Origin: Amycolatopsis lexingtonensis
GTDB lineage: Bacteria; Actinomycetota; Actinomycetes; Mycobacteriales; Pseudonocardiaceae
Length of the DNA stretch: 64,000 nt
Direction of reading: 5' to 3'
Assembly (NCBI RefSeq): GCF_014873755.1
Contig: NZ_JADBEG010000001.1
Location: forward strand, 3,722,501 to 3,786,500
Shown: positions 26,932 to 34,626 of the stretch, piece after piece
Position numbering within the stretch: position 1 is the stretch's first letter
How the letters are laid out: the number at the start of each line of letters is the position of its first letter
Translations under genes and position numbers: made by a program
Notes under the pieces: generated by a model
The model's input: the letters and a program-made list of their open reading frames with translations, nothing else
Databases searched by the model: none
Told to the model about the DNA's origin: nothing

Positions 26932-27163
26932 GCACCGCATCTCCTGGGCCCCCGGCATCCCGGTCGACCTCGACGCCCTCGCCGCCGTCGAGGTCCGCTC
27001 CCTCATCCCGGCGGCGCGGTGGGCCCGCTACCAGATCCAGGCCGGAGGGGACTCGGTCCGCCGTCTGTCGGTGGCCGAGATCGCCTCGCTCGCCGCGCAG
27101 TGCGGGATCGCCACCGCCGAGCTGACACTTCTGCTGGCGCCCGATGCGGCGGTGCGCCCGTGA
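26693..27163 (+). CDS. XRE-family transcriptional regulator
   Basis: 156 residues. Residues about 15-75 are an XRE HTH: ELKSHREQHGWSRRSLAIW, then the recognition helix region VSTLASWEQGTRSMSLRQL and the final helix LYDIAPSELL. A second helical segment (about 95-150, WARYQIQAGGDSVRRLS, IASLAAQCGIATAELTLLL) resembles another HTH-like unit. The start overlaps a TGA (TGATG) and the stop overlaps the methyltransferase start (GTGA). It probably regulates this block. Confidence 0.8.
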   Translation: MATSDTDTGDLARATGAELKSHREQHGWSRRSLAIWSGRDCPVSTLASWEQGTRSMSLRQLDRAGHLYDIAPSELLRRAEHRISWAPGIPVDLDALAAVEVRSLIPAARWARYQIQAGGDSVRRLSVAEIASLAAQCGIATAELTLLLAPDAAVRP

Positions 27164-28164
27164 CCCACACGCGCCGTCGCCCACCTGCGCCCGTCACCCC
27201 GGCACGGCGGGACATGCCGCGATGGTGGATCCCCGCCGGGGCCGACCCGACCCGAGTCAACCTCGCCTACCTCTACGACGCCTTCCGCGAAGCCCGCAGC
27301 AACGACCCCGGCGACGACCGCACGTACCCCTCCGGCAAAGTCGCCCACGAGAACGAACGCGACGCCGCCCGGGATCTATCGGCACGGGTGCCACATGTCG
27401 GTTTCGTGTTCCGATCCGAGCAGGCGTTCCTCGACCGCGTCACCACCTACCTGGTCAAGTACCAGGACGTCGGGACCGTCATCGTCGCCGGCGCGGGCCT
27501 GCCCCACCTCGATCCCCGCAATGACCTGCATCGCCACATCCGCACCTGCGAAGCCAACTACCGCAAACCTCACCGCGCCAGCGTCGTCTACGCCGAACGC
27601 GACCCCCTGGTCCTCGCGGCCCTGCGCACCATCGCCGACGACGACGCCGACATGCACGTCGTGGCGGCCGATCCGTGGGATCCCGCCGCGATGTGGAACG
27701 CCCTGCACGCCCACAACGAACGCAGCGGCATCCTCGCCCGCGACCACCAGCCCGTCGCGCTACTGCTGGCCGGGTTGATGTCGTTTCACGGCGGCACCCG
27801 CACCGACGTCGCCGAGGCCGTCCAAGAGCACCTCGCGCAGCTGCCCGCCGGGTCGTTCCTGGCCATGACGCACCTTTATCTTCCTGAGCATCCGGACATG
27901 ACCGCTCCAGGCCGCACGTTCGAACGGGCGCTGCGCACGTTCGGGCCCGGCACCGGCAGCCTCGCCACCCACGCCGAGATCGAAGCGATGCTCGCCGGGA
28001 CACATCTGCTGCCGCCCGGAATCGTCCCGGCGTTCAACTGGTATCCGGAGGGCCCGCCCGACCCGCCGGTGTGCGGGCACTTCAACGCCGCGGTGCTCGC
28101 CCAGAAACCGCTGCCTGACGCCAAGCTGCCCGGCCCGCCCTGGCGCCCGCGAGAACCGCCCTGA
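27160..28164 (+). CDS. S-adenosylmethionine-dependent methyltransferase, DUF574 (Methyltransf_19) type
   Basis: 334 residues from the coupled GTG 27160. Family hallmarks in order: ADPTRVNLAYLYDAF, which usually reads PSxARVYDYLLGG in this family, then NERDAARDL, VGTVIVAGAGLPHLDPRNDLH (SAM-binding glycine strand, normally FLDIGSGLPT), VVYAERDPLVLAAL (acidic ribose contact) and a DHQPVALLLAGLMSF strand. The glycine loop here is AGAGLP. Substrate unknown for the family; it is very abundant in actinomycetes next to XRE/DUF397 genes. Last gene of the first sub-block. Confidence 0.85.
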   Translation: MTHTRRRPPAPVTPARRDMPRWWIPAGADPTRVNLAYLYDAFREARSNDPGDDRTYPSGKVAHENERDAARDLSARVPHVGFVFRSEQAFLDRVTTYLVKYQDVGTVIVAGAGLPHLDPRNDLHRHIRTCEANYRKPHRASVVYAERDPLVLAALRTIADDDADMHVVAADPWDPAAMWNALHAHNERSGILARDHQPVALLLAGLMSFHGGTRTDVAEAVQEHLAQLPAGSFLAMTHLYLPEHPDMTAPGRTFERALRTFGPGTGSLATHAEIEAMLAGTHLLPPGIVPAFNWYPEGPPDPPVCGHFNAAVLAQKPLPDAKLPGPPWRPREPP

Positions 28165-28167
28165 CCT

Positions 28168-28206
28168 CCTGGCCTGTCCGGGGCCCGACACCCCGGGCAG
28201 GCCAGG
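28168..28206 (+). terminator. Terminator after the methyltransferase gene
   Basis: CCTGGCCTGTCCGGGG and CCCCGGGCAGGCCAGG form a 16-bp stem with one G-T wobble and a 7-nt loop, 4 nt after the stop codon. No T-tract follows, as is common in actinomycetes. Confidence 0.75.
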
Positions 28207-28300
28207 AAGGCCGGCCCTGACGACCGTCGCGCCCCCGCGGATTCATCGCGACGACACGTCGGGTTCCGGGAACGACCGGTCACCGTGGCTGCCGGTCACC

Positions 28301-28341
28301 CGCGCACCGGAAGGTCGAGAACCCGGCCCTTCCGGTGCGCG
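28301..28341 (+). promoter_or_regulatory. 14-bp hairpin in the 28.2-28.5 kb leader
   Basis: CGCGCACCGGAAGG and CCTTCCGGTGCGCG pair perfectly around a 13-nt loop. It is immediately followed by a longer hairpin. Confidence 0.6.
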
Positions 28342-28347
28342 GGGCCT

Positions 28348-28399
28348 GGGGGTGTGCCTGGCCGTGCACGCCATTCCCGTGCACGGCCAGGCACCCCCG
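28348..28399 (+). promoter_or_regulatory. Long leader hairpin, copy A
   Basis: A stem of about 20 bp (GTGCCTGGCCGTGCACG-like arms) closes on the loop CCATTCC. Arms and loop are closely related to the hairpin at 29155-29204. It ends 67 nt before the next start codon. Confidence 0.65.
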
Positions 28400-28466
28400 C
28401 GCCCCACTTCGCACTCCCCGGGCCCCGGTCCGTACCCGACTGTCCACAAGAGAGGGACATCTGCTC

Positions 28467-28553
28467 GTGCGTCTCAGCACCACCCGCCCGTCCGCCGCGA
28501 TGCCCGCACCGCCGCTCCCCGCCGACCCCGCGGCGCCGGGAGCGCGGTCGTGA
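28467..28553 (+). CDS. 28-residue leader peptide, possible
   Basis: GTG 28467 is preceded by AGAGGGA at 28451. The peptide (MRLSTTRPSAAMP, then Pro/Ala-rich) ends at TGA 28551-28553, overlapping the GTG of the next gene (GTGA). It may serve translational coupling rather than a function of its own. Confidence 0.4.
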   Translation: MRLSTTRPSAAMPAPPLPADPAAPGARS

Positions 28554-28966
28554 CGTCCGGTCTGCCGTGCCCGTGCGGCATCGCAGCCCGCGGCGTCCTC
28601 GAGGCCACCGATCCTGCCCAGGCGATCGCGGCCTACGAACACGCCGCGCTGCACGCGCTCGCGGTCGGCGCACAGCTCGACGCGGACCGGCACGCCACCG
28701 ACGACACCGCCACCGAACAAGCCGGCGAGCTGAACCTGATCGCGCGGCAGCTGCGGACCGCCCACGCACACTTCGAGCAGCACCTCGCCGACGCCCCGCC
28801 ACAGCAGAGCACTCCCGCACGCCGGGGAGACGAGCTGCGGTTCCACGCGCGTGCCCTCACCCAGATCGCAGCCCGCCTCTACCGCCACGCAGCTCGGGAA
28901 AATACCCGCGGCAACGCACCACCCGCGCCTGCGCCGGAACCACCGCGGTGGTCGACAGGCACATGA
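28550..28966 (+). CDS. Small helical hypothetical protein
   Basis: 138 residues from GTG 28550. It begins with a Cys pair (CPCGIAARGV) followed by long helices (AIAAYEHAALHALAVGAQL, EQAGELNLIARQLRTAHAHF, RFHARALTQIAARLYRHA). This heptad-rich pattern fits a four-helix bundle or coiled coil. The tail is Pro-rich. No enzyme motif; function unknown. Confidence 0.65.
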   Translation: MTSGLPCPCGIAARGVLEATDPAQAIAAYEHAALHALAVGAQLDADRHATDDTATEQAGELNLIARQLRTAHAHFEQHLADAPPQQSTPARRGDELRFHARALTQIAARLYRHAARENTRGNAPPAPAPEPPRWSTGT

Positions 28967-29154
28967 ATTTCCTGACCGCCCGCGCCCCCGACAGCGCAGG
29001 TTGGTCAGGATCCAGGAGCCGGTGCCGCCACACGAGACTCGGGATACCCGAGTGACAGCACCGCCCCCTGGACGACCGTCCACTGAGGAGTGGCCGGTCA
29101 GCTCTCGCCGACCACCGGGGTACCAAATCGAACCCCGCAGGTGGGTGAGATCCC

Positions 29155-29204
29155 GCGAGTGCCTGGCCGCGCACAGCCATTCCCGCGCGCGGCCAGGCAC
29201 TCGC
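29155..29204 (+). promoter_or_regulatory. Long leader hairpin, copy B
   Basis: GCGAGTGCCTGGCCGCGC and GCGCGGCCAGGCACTCGC form a perfect 18-bp stem; the loop contains GCCATTCCC as in copy A. It ends 71 nt before the protease start codon, nearly the same spacing as copy A. The rest of 28967-29275 holds no gene. Confidence 0.7.
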
Positions 29205-29275
29205 AGCAGCACCGACCACGACACCGGTCGATCAAGTCCACGCACAACCCTCAACCGCTCAAGGAGAAATCGTTC

Positions 29276-30184
29276 GTGTCCACCCCCACGGCCGCCGGCG
29301 CCACCGAGATCGCCGCGACCAGCACCGCCCACATCATCAGCCGGCTGGACGCGCAGATCGGCGACCTGACCGCGCAACGTGACGCCGCCCTCGCGACCGC
29401 GATCGACACAGCCACCCACGTCCTGACGACGCTCCCGATGACCCCTTGCATCGCATCGACCGCCGTCGCGGCGCCGTGGATGGTCGCCACCCGCTGGGAC
29501 TGCCCCGACCGCGGCCGGTTCGACGAGGCCGAAAGCGTCGGCGTGCTGATCGGTCCCCGCCATGTCCTGACCCCCGCCCACTTCTTCGACACCACCCTGA
29601 CCGTCCCACCGGCCATCCAGCAGAAACCCGACTTCGTCCCCTTCGCCGACCGCGCACGGTTCATCCAGGTCGGCGCGTTCACCCCCGGCGGCGGCGAACG
29701 CTACGAGATCGTCGACGTCCTCAGCCGCGGCTTCGACAGCTCACTCACCAGCATCAGGCCGGACGAGGCGAGGAACGACATCGCCATCGCCGTGCTCGAC
29801 CGACCGGTCGCGTACCCGCCGATCCGGCGGGCAACCACACCCGCCGCCGTCGGCGAACGTGTCAGCCTGCTTGGCATCACCCCGCCGATCAGCAACGGCC
29901 GCCGCCTTGTCCAGGTCGACACCTGCGTCATCGACCGAGCCGCCTGCGGTATCCACGTGAGCGCCGACGAGTTCTGCGCCGCCAACCTCTCCGGCCCACT
30001 GCAGGTCGGGGCAGGATTCTCCGGCGGAGCACTGTTCCGGATCGGTGAGCAGGACGCGGACGCCGAGCTGCTCGGCATCTGCAGCCGCGGAGTCCACGTC
30101 AGCGCCGAGGTCAGCCCGCCGGTCGTCATCGTCGACACCGTTCGCGCGCACCGCGACCTGTTCGACGAGGCACTGCAGACGTGA
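29276..30184 (+). CDS. Intracellular trypsin-like serine protease
   Basis: 302 residues, GTG start with AAGGAG at 29261. There is no signal peptide; residues 10-50 are a helical N-terminus (IISRLDAQIGDLTAQRDAAL), probably a coiled coil. The chymotrypsin fold has the triad His102 (VLTPAHFFD), Asp168 (NDIAIAVLD) and Ser249 (GAGFSGGALF, in place of GDSGGP). Four Cys lie near 215-235. Lack of export signals points to a cytoplasmic target, unlike most bacterial S1 proteases. It overlaps a 38-residue frame and precedes a mini-membrane protein and a TPR protein. Confidence 0.85.
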   Translation: MSTPTAAGATEIAATSTAHIISRLDAQIGDLTAQRDAALATAIDTATHVLTTLPMTPCIASTAVAAPWMVATRWDCPDRGRFDEAESVGVLIGPRHVLTPAHFFDTTLTVPPAIQQKPDFVPFADRARFIQVGAFTPGGGERYEIVDVLSRGFDSSLTSIRPDEARNDIAIAVLDRPVAYPPIRRATTPAAVGERVSLLGITPPISNGRRLVQVDTCVIDRAACGIHVSADEFCAANLSGPLQVGAGFSGGALFRIGEQDADAELLGICSRGVHVSAEVSPPVVIVDTVRAHRDLFDEALQT

Positions 30185-30297
30185 AACCCACCGACGCCGA
30201 CGCCGACGACGCTCCCGCCCGGCAGCGGTCTCACGACCTCCTCGCCGCTGCCGCGGACGTCCTCATGACCGCGCTGCTGAGCTGGACGCCCTGGTAA
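30181..30297 (+). CDS. 38-residue peptide coupled to the protease gene
   Basis: GTG 30181 overlaps the protease stop (GTGA). The acidic first third (DADADDAPARQ) is followed by a short amphipathic or hydrophobic helix (LLAAAADVLMTALLSWTPW). It could be a protease substrate, regulator or small membrane peptide; only position and coupling support it as a gene. Confidence 0.45.
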   Translation: MKPTDADADDAPARQRSHDLLAAAADVLMTALLSWTPW

Positions 30298-30443
30298 ACC
30301 GCGCCGTCCCCGGACCGCAGCAAGCACCGAACACGCCGGCGACCAGTGCGTCGCCGCGACTGCCTGCCCCTCCGACGCTGACTCCGGCGTCCTGATCCGC
30401 CGACCTGCTCCTGTCCGCTCCTCCATGAAACGACGTCTTCCCG

Positions 30444-30668
30444 ATGGATTTCCTGTTCACCCTGCTGCTGACCGCCTGGTACCCGGCCATCGGCATCTAC
30501 ACCGCCCGCACCATCCTGCGCGAGGACACCACCCCAGGGGCCTGGGATTGGCTCTACGCCGCGGCGATGGTGCCGCTGTGGCCCGCGGTCGAGGTCGTCC
30601 CGCCCTCGGCAATCTGGTTGCGTACCTGTGCCGCTCGGCTGTCCCGGACTATCGGGCGGACTCGGTGA
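30444..30668 (+). CDS. Two-span mini-membrane protein
   Basis: 74 residues, ATG start. Hydrophobic segments at about 3-22 and 37-54 (LYAAAMVPLWPAVEVV) flank a short polar loop (RTILREDTTPGAW). The basic C-terminus (RTCAARLSRTIGRTR) should be cytoplasmic. The size and topology resemble small effector membrane proteins of defence and toxin systems, but no family is recognised. Its stop overlaps the TPR gene start (GTGA). Confidence 0.65.
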   Translation: MDFLFTLLLTAWYPAIGIYTARTILREDTTPGAWDWLYAAAMVPLWPAVEVVPPSAIWLRTCAARLSRTIGRTR

Positions 30669-31927
30669 GTCTCGTCCACGGGCACCTGCCCGACCCCGCC
30701 CAACGCGTCTACGAGCTGCTGGCCGACCTTCCCGGCCCTGACACCACCGCCGCACCCCTGGCCTGCGCTCTCGGCTGGCCCGACCACGAGGTCACCGCCG
30801 CGCTGCAGGTCCTGCACGCCGCCCGGCTGGTCGAGCACCAGCCCCCAGACCGCTACCGGCTCGCCGACCGATATCGCCGCCACGCCATCCACCTCCGCCA
30901 TCAGATATCACCGCCGGTCCGCGCCGCCCAGCTCGCGGGGGTGCTCGGCTGGTACGCCGCCAGCGCGGGCACGGCCATCCCCGCGCTGGCCCCGCACGCG
31001 CACCGGTTCAGCCCATCCGCCGCCCACCACGGCGCCGTCCCGGCCACCTTCGCCAGCGCCGATCAGGCCCGCACCTGGTTCGGCCGCGAACACCACGTCC
31101 TTACCTCCGTCGTGATCGCCGCCCTCGACACCCGCCACGACGACCTCGCGCTCGAGCTGGCCGAAGCCTGCTGGCACCTGGCCCGCCCCACTTACCACCA
31201 CGACGACCTCGCCCACATCCAGCACGCCGGCCACACCGCCGCCCACCGCACCGCCCCGGAGATCGCGGCAGTCTTCCAGGCCCGCCACGCCGTCGCCCTG
31301 GCCGACCTCGGCCACCACGACGACGCCCGCACCGCGGCCGCCGACACCACCGACCTCGCCCACACCACAGCCGATCCGCGCCTCGCCGCGCTGGCCCACG
31401 CCGCGGCAGGCCGGGTCCTGCTGACCGCCGGCTCCCCCGAGGCCGCCCTGCGCGACCTCGCTCTCGCGCTGCGCCACCAACGCCGCCTCGCCGACGACAC
31501 CCACGGCCACGCCGTCGTCCACCGCCGGATCGGCCAGGCCCACCTCGCCCACCGCCGATTCACCGACGCCATCCGGCACCTGCGCGAGTCCCGCGACGCC
31601 ATGACCCGCGCCCGCAACCCGCTCGGCACCGCCCAAGCCGTCACCCCCCTCGCCGAGGCCCTCATCGAGACCGGGCGGACCGGGGAAGCCATGGGCGAAC
31701 TGGGCCGGGCCCGCCGCCGCCTCGGCGACACCACCGCCCTGCGTTACCGGGCCGGGCTCGACCTGGCCGCCGCCCGCGCCGCCCACCTGCTCGGCGACAC
31801 CGGCATCACCCGCCGCCTGACCCACGACCTCATCGACCAGCTCACCGGTGCCGGCCCCGGCGCCGCCACCGACCTGCAGACCGCCACCGACCTCTACGCC
31901 GCGACCGCCCCGCACGGGCAGCGCTGA
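30665..31927 (+). CDS. STAND-like TPR protein without an NTPase domain
   Basis: 420 residues from GTG 30665. Residues 1-75 resemble the winged-helix end of NB-ARC proteins (RVYELLADLPGPDTTAAPLA, then AARLVEH and DRYRLADRYRRHA). The following 340 residues are TPR helices with DLALELAEACWHLARPTYHH, ALADLGHHDDARTAAADTT, AHAAAGRVLLTAGSPEAAL and RRIGQAHLAHRRFTDAIRHL. The Walker A/B module seen in the other STAND proteins here is completely absent and there is no sign of it upstream, so it may be a sensor or scaffold acting in trans. Confidence 0.78.
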   Translation: MSLVHGHLPDPAQRVYELLADLPGPDTTAAPLACALGWPDHEVTAALQVLHAARLVEHQPPDRYRLADRYRRHAIHLRHQISPPVRAAQLAGVLGWYAASAGTAIPALAPHAHRFSPSAAHHGAVPATFASADQARTWFGREHHVLTSVVIAALDTRHDDLALELAEACWHLARPTYHHDDLAHIQHAGHTAAHRTAPEIAAVFQARHAVALADLGHHDDARTAAADTTDLAHTTADPRLAALAHAAAGRVLLTAGSPEAALRDLALALRHQRRLADDTHGHAVVHRRIGQAHLAHRRFTDAIRHLRESRDAMTRARNPLGTAQAVTPLAEALIETGRTGEAMGELGRARRRLGDTTALRYRAGLDLAAARAAHLLGDTGITRRLTHDLIDQLTGAGPGAATDLQTATDLYAATAPHGQR

Positions 31928-31969
31928 GCACCACCGATATCCGACCGCTCCCCGGAGGACACCGAACTC

Positions 31970-32770
31970 GTGGAACCGTTCTTCCAGCCCGACCGGCTCT
32001 GGCCCGCCGGAACCCGCCAGCTCCAGCTGATGATCATCCCCGACCTGGCCCGCAACCCCGCCCTCGCCGAGCTCACCGCCGCCGGCCGCACGATCATGCG
32101 CGCCCACGCCGCCACCACGCAGCCGGTGCCGGACGAGAGCCTGCACCTGACCGTGCAGCCCATCCACTCACCCGGCCACCCGCCGCTGGGCGCCACCACC
32201 TCCGCCCAGCTGATCGCCGCGCTCGAGCGGGAGCTGGCCACCGTGCCGGCGTTCGAGCTGCTGATCGGCTCACCGCTGGTGTACCACCGCGGTGTCGTCG
32301 CCGACACCCACCACCGCGCCGGCTTCAACCAGCTGCTCGACCGGGCCCGCCCCGTCATCGCACGGATCTGCGGGCCCGAGGCCATCGCCTACGACACCCG
32401 CCCCGCGCACATGGCGCTCTGCTACGCCGGCGGCCACAGCTCCAGCGACGACCTGCAACGCCAGCTCCGCCACCACCTGCACCCCAGCCACGCCACCCTC
32501 ACCGTCGAGCAGATCCATCTCGTCGAGACCTGGCAAGTCCCAGACCTGTGCCGGTTCGACTCCACCATCCGCCGCACCTTCACCCTCGCGCCGCCAGCCG
32601 ACACCACCGGCACCACCGCCGGTGCCGAGGCCGCGGCCGCGGCCTCGGCAGCGGCAGCAGAGCCCGGGGGCGTGGTGATGGACGTCCGTGGACTAACGCC
32701 GCCGGGGCGGATCAGCGACATCGGCCCGGCCTACCCGACCACCGCACCCGGCGGCGGCACCGCGTGCTGA
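31970..32770 (+). CDS. 2H phosphoesterase (LigT-like) superfamily protein
   Basis: 266 residues, GTG start with GGAGG upstream. The two His motifs of the 2H fold are spaced correctly: LHLTV (His59) and AHMAL (His147, with Ala where Thr/Ser is usual). The pattern fits 2'-5' RNA ligase/cyclic phosphodiesterase-like proteins, which cleave 2'-3' cyclic phosphates or 2'-5' linkages. About 65 C-terminal residues form an Ala/Gly/Pro-rich tail. Some 2H enzymes degrade cyclic or 2'-5' oligonucleotide signals; whether this one does is unknown. Confidence 0.75.
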   Translation: MEPFFQPDRLWPAGTRQLQLMIIPDLARNPALAELTAAGRTIMRAHAATTQPVPDESLHLTVQPIHSPGHPPLGATTSAQLIAALERELATVPAFELLIGSPLVYHRGVVADTHHRAGFNQLLDRARPVIARICGPEAIAYDTRPAHMALCYAGGHSSSDDLQRQLRHHLHPSHATLTVEQIHLVETWQVPDLCRFDSTIRRTFTLAPPADTTGTTAGAEAAAAASAAAAEPGGVVMDVRGLTPPGRISDIGPAYPTTAPGGGTAC

Positions 32771-32876
32771 CACCCCGGCATCGTCCCACCCCGACATCCC
32801 TTCCCGTGAAAGGACAACGGTCATCGTCGCCGCGGCACCCCAGCACAACCGCACCGCCACGCCGGCCCCGCAACCG

Positions 32877-34571
32877 GTGTCACCGGCCGGGATACTCGCA
32901 CCGGTCACCGACTGCGGCGCCGCAGTCCGCGCGGCCGTGCATGCCCTCGGGGACGAGCTCGCCGAGGTCCCGTTCACGCTGATGCGGCAGCGGCTGATCG
33001 TCGCGTTCCGGCTCGACACCACCTGGCGGGCCTGGCGCGTCACCATCGCCGCCACCGTCGCCGAGATCCGCATCGCCGCCCACGCCGCCGCCGAGTCCAC
33101 CGGCAGCCACACCCCCGCCACCATCACCGAACCCCTCACCACAGGCCGCCGACGCCGGGTGACCTCAGACGCCTTCGCCGCACCTCAGCACCGATCCGAC
33201 GGCGTCGCCGTCGAAGCCCAGGACCAGCTGGCGGCACGCGCACACGCTCTCGCGGCGGCGCTGCGCGCCGTCGCCGGGACGCTGGCCGAACAGCCGTCCC
33301 CCCTCCGCAAGCGCCTCGTCCGCGACCTGCGGACCTGGCAACGGCAGTGGGACCGCGCCGTGAGCACCTCCGTACTCGGGGTCATCGGCGAGACGTGCGT
33401 CGCCGCGAAAACGAAGAACTGGACCTTCCGGGACATCTCCACCGCCACCGGAATCTCCTGCAGCACGGTGTATCGCCGCGCGGCCGAAGCGGCGCGCCCG
33501 GTCCGAGGCCAGACCGCCGCACCACCCGCAGAGATCTCCGCGTGGGTCGGTGATCTGGTCGCCGCCACACACGACACCCCTGACGATCCGACCACACCCG
33601 AGGATGGCAACAACGTGGTCTCCGTCCCGCAGCGCCGCCCCAGCGCGGCCGACCAGCCTGGTACCCCGGCCCGCCCGGACACCCCCGCAGCCCGACGCGG
33701 CCTCACAACACCCACATTCCCACCACAGAGCCACACCCCGGCGAAGCCGACCCAGTACTTCCCGGCTCCGGACACCCGGACCGACTGGACCGACCGGACA
33801 GCCCGAGCCGCCGGAGGGTCCTCGCCGACGACCGCCCGTCTTCCAGCCGACACCACCGGCCATCCGCGCCGCGATCCGTTCAGGATCGAATTCAGCTCCG
33901 CTCTCACACCATCCACAATGGACGCCCCGGGTCAGAGTCTGGTCGACGCTGGCCGGGAACCAGTCGCCGGACCAGCATCGGATTTCCCAACAAGTCCCCG
34001 AGCCGCAGCCACTCCCGACGTACCGCCACCGCCTGACCCCACCGCACCCGCGCCCGCCGACGACCTCACCGCCGAGATGGCACACCGGTGGGCTGAATCC
34101 GGTCCCGCCTTCTTCGACGAGGATCGCTACCAGAAGATCCTCGGCGACGAACTTCGGAAGCTGCGCCGCCAACGTGGCTGGACACGCAAACACCTGCGCG
34201 AACAACTGAGGTTCGATATCTCGCTGCAAACCCTGTCGACCTACGAGCACGGCACCCGCCGGATGTCGGTGCTGCGCCTGATCGAGCTCTCCCTTGCTCT
34301 CGGCGAACGTCCCCAGGACCTGATCGCCAGAGTGCACCAGCGCGCCACCCGCGATCCGCTCACCGTGGACCTCACCGTGGACCTCTCCGCACTCGCGGCC
34401 CTCCCGGAACCGCACCTGGCGCCGCTGCGCAGCTGGGCCACCCAGCTGCTCCATCAGCCCGATCCGCCCACCCACGTCCGCCTGAACCCCGACGCCGTCG
34501 GTCGCATGGCTCAGCTGTGCGGTGTCCCGCCCGCCGACCTCCTGACATTCCTGGGCGAGCACGCCCGCTGA
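32877..34571 (+). CDS. Two-domain HTH regulator with a disordered linker
   Basis: 564 residues from GTG 32877. The frame is open upstream to an ATC at 32823 that has AAAGGA 9 nt before it, so a rare start is possible. Residues 1-170 are helical; about 180-205 form a homeodomain-like HTH (FRDISTATGISCSTVYRRA). Residues 220-400 are Pro/Thr-rich and probably disordered. About 420-480 is an XRE HTH (ELRKLRRQRGWTRKHLREQL, LSTYEHGTRRMSVLRLIEL) followed by an XRE-like tail ending in LLTFLGEH. Two DNA-binding modules on one chain suggest looping or dual operator binding. Confidence 0.78.
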   Translation: MSPAGILAPVTDCGAAVRAAVHALGDELAEVPFTLMRQRLIVAFRLDTTWRAWRVTIAATVAEIRIAAHAAAESTGSHTPATITEPLTTGRRRRVTSDAFAAPQHRSDGVAVEAQDQLAARAHALAAALRAVAGTLAEQPSPLRKRLVRDLRTWQRQWDRAVSTSVLGVIGETCVAAKTKNWTFRDISTATGISCSTVYRRAAEAARPVRGQTAAPPAEISAWVGDLVAATHDTPDDPTTPEDGNNVVSVPQRRPSAADQPGTPARPDTPAARRGLTTPTFPPQSHTPAKPTQYFPAPDTRTDWTDRTARAAGGSSPTTARLPADTTGHPRRDPFRIEFSSALTPSTMDAPGQSLVDAGREPVAGPASDFPTSPRAAATPDVPPPPDPTAPAPADDLTAEMAHRWAESGPAFFDEDRYQKILGDELRKLRRQRGWTRKHLREQLRFDISLQTLSTYEHGTRRMSVLRLIELSLALGERPQDLIARVHQRATRDPLTVDLTVDLSALAALPEPHLAPLRSWATQLLHQPDPPTHVRLNPDAVGRMAQLCGVPPADLLTFLGEHAR

Positions 34572-34626
34572 CACCCACCCTCAACCACACGCACAACCGA
34601 TCCTGCCCCAGCCACAAGGACTCTCG

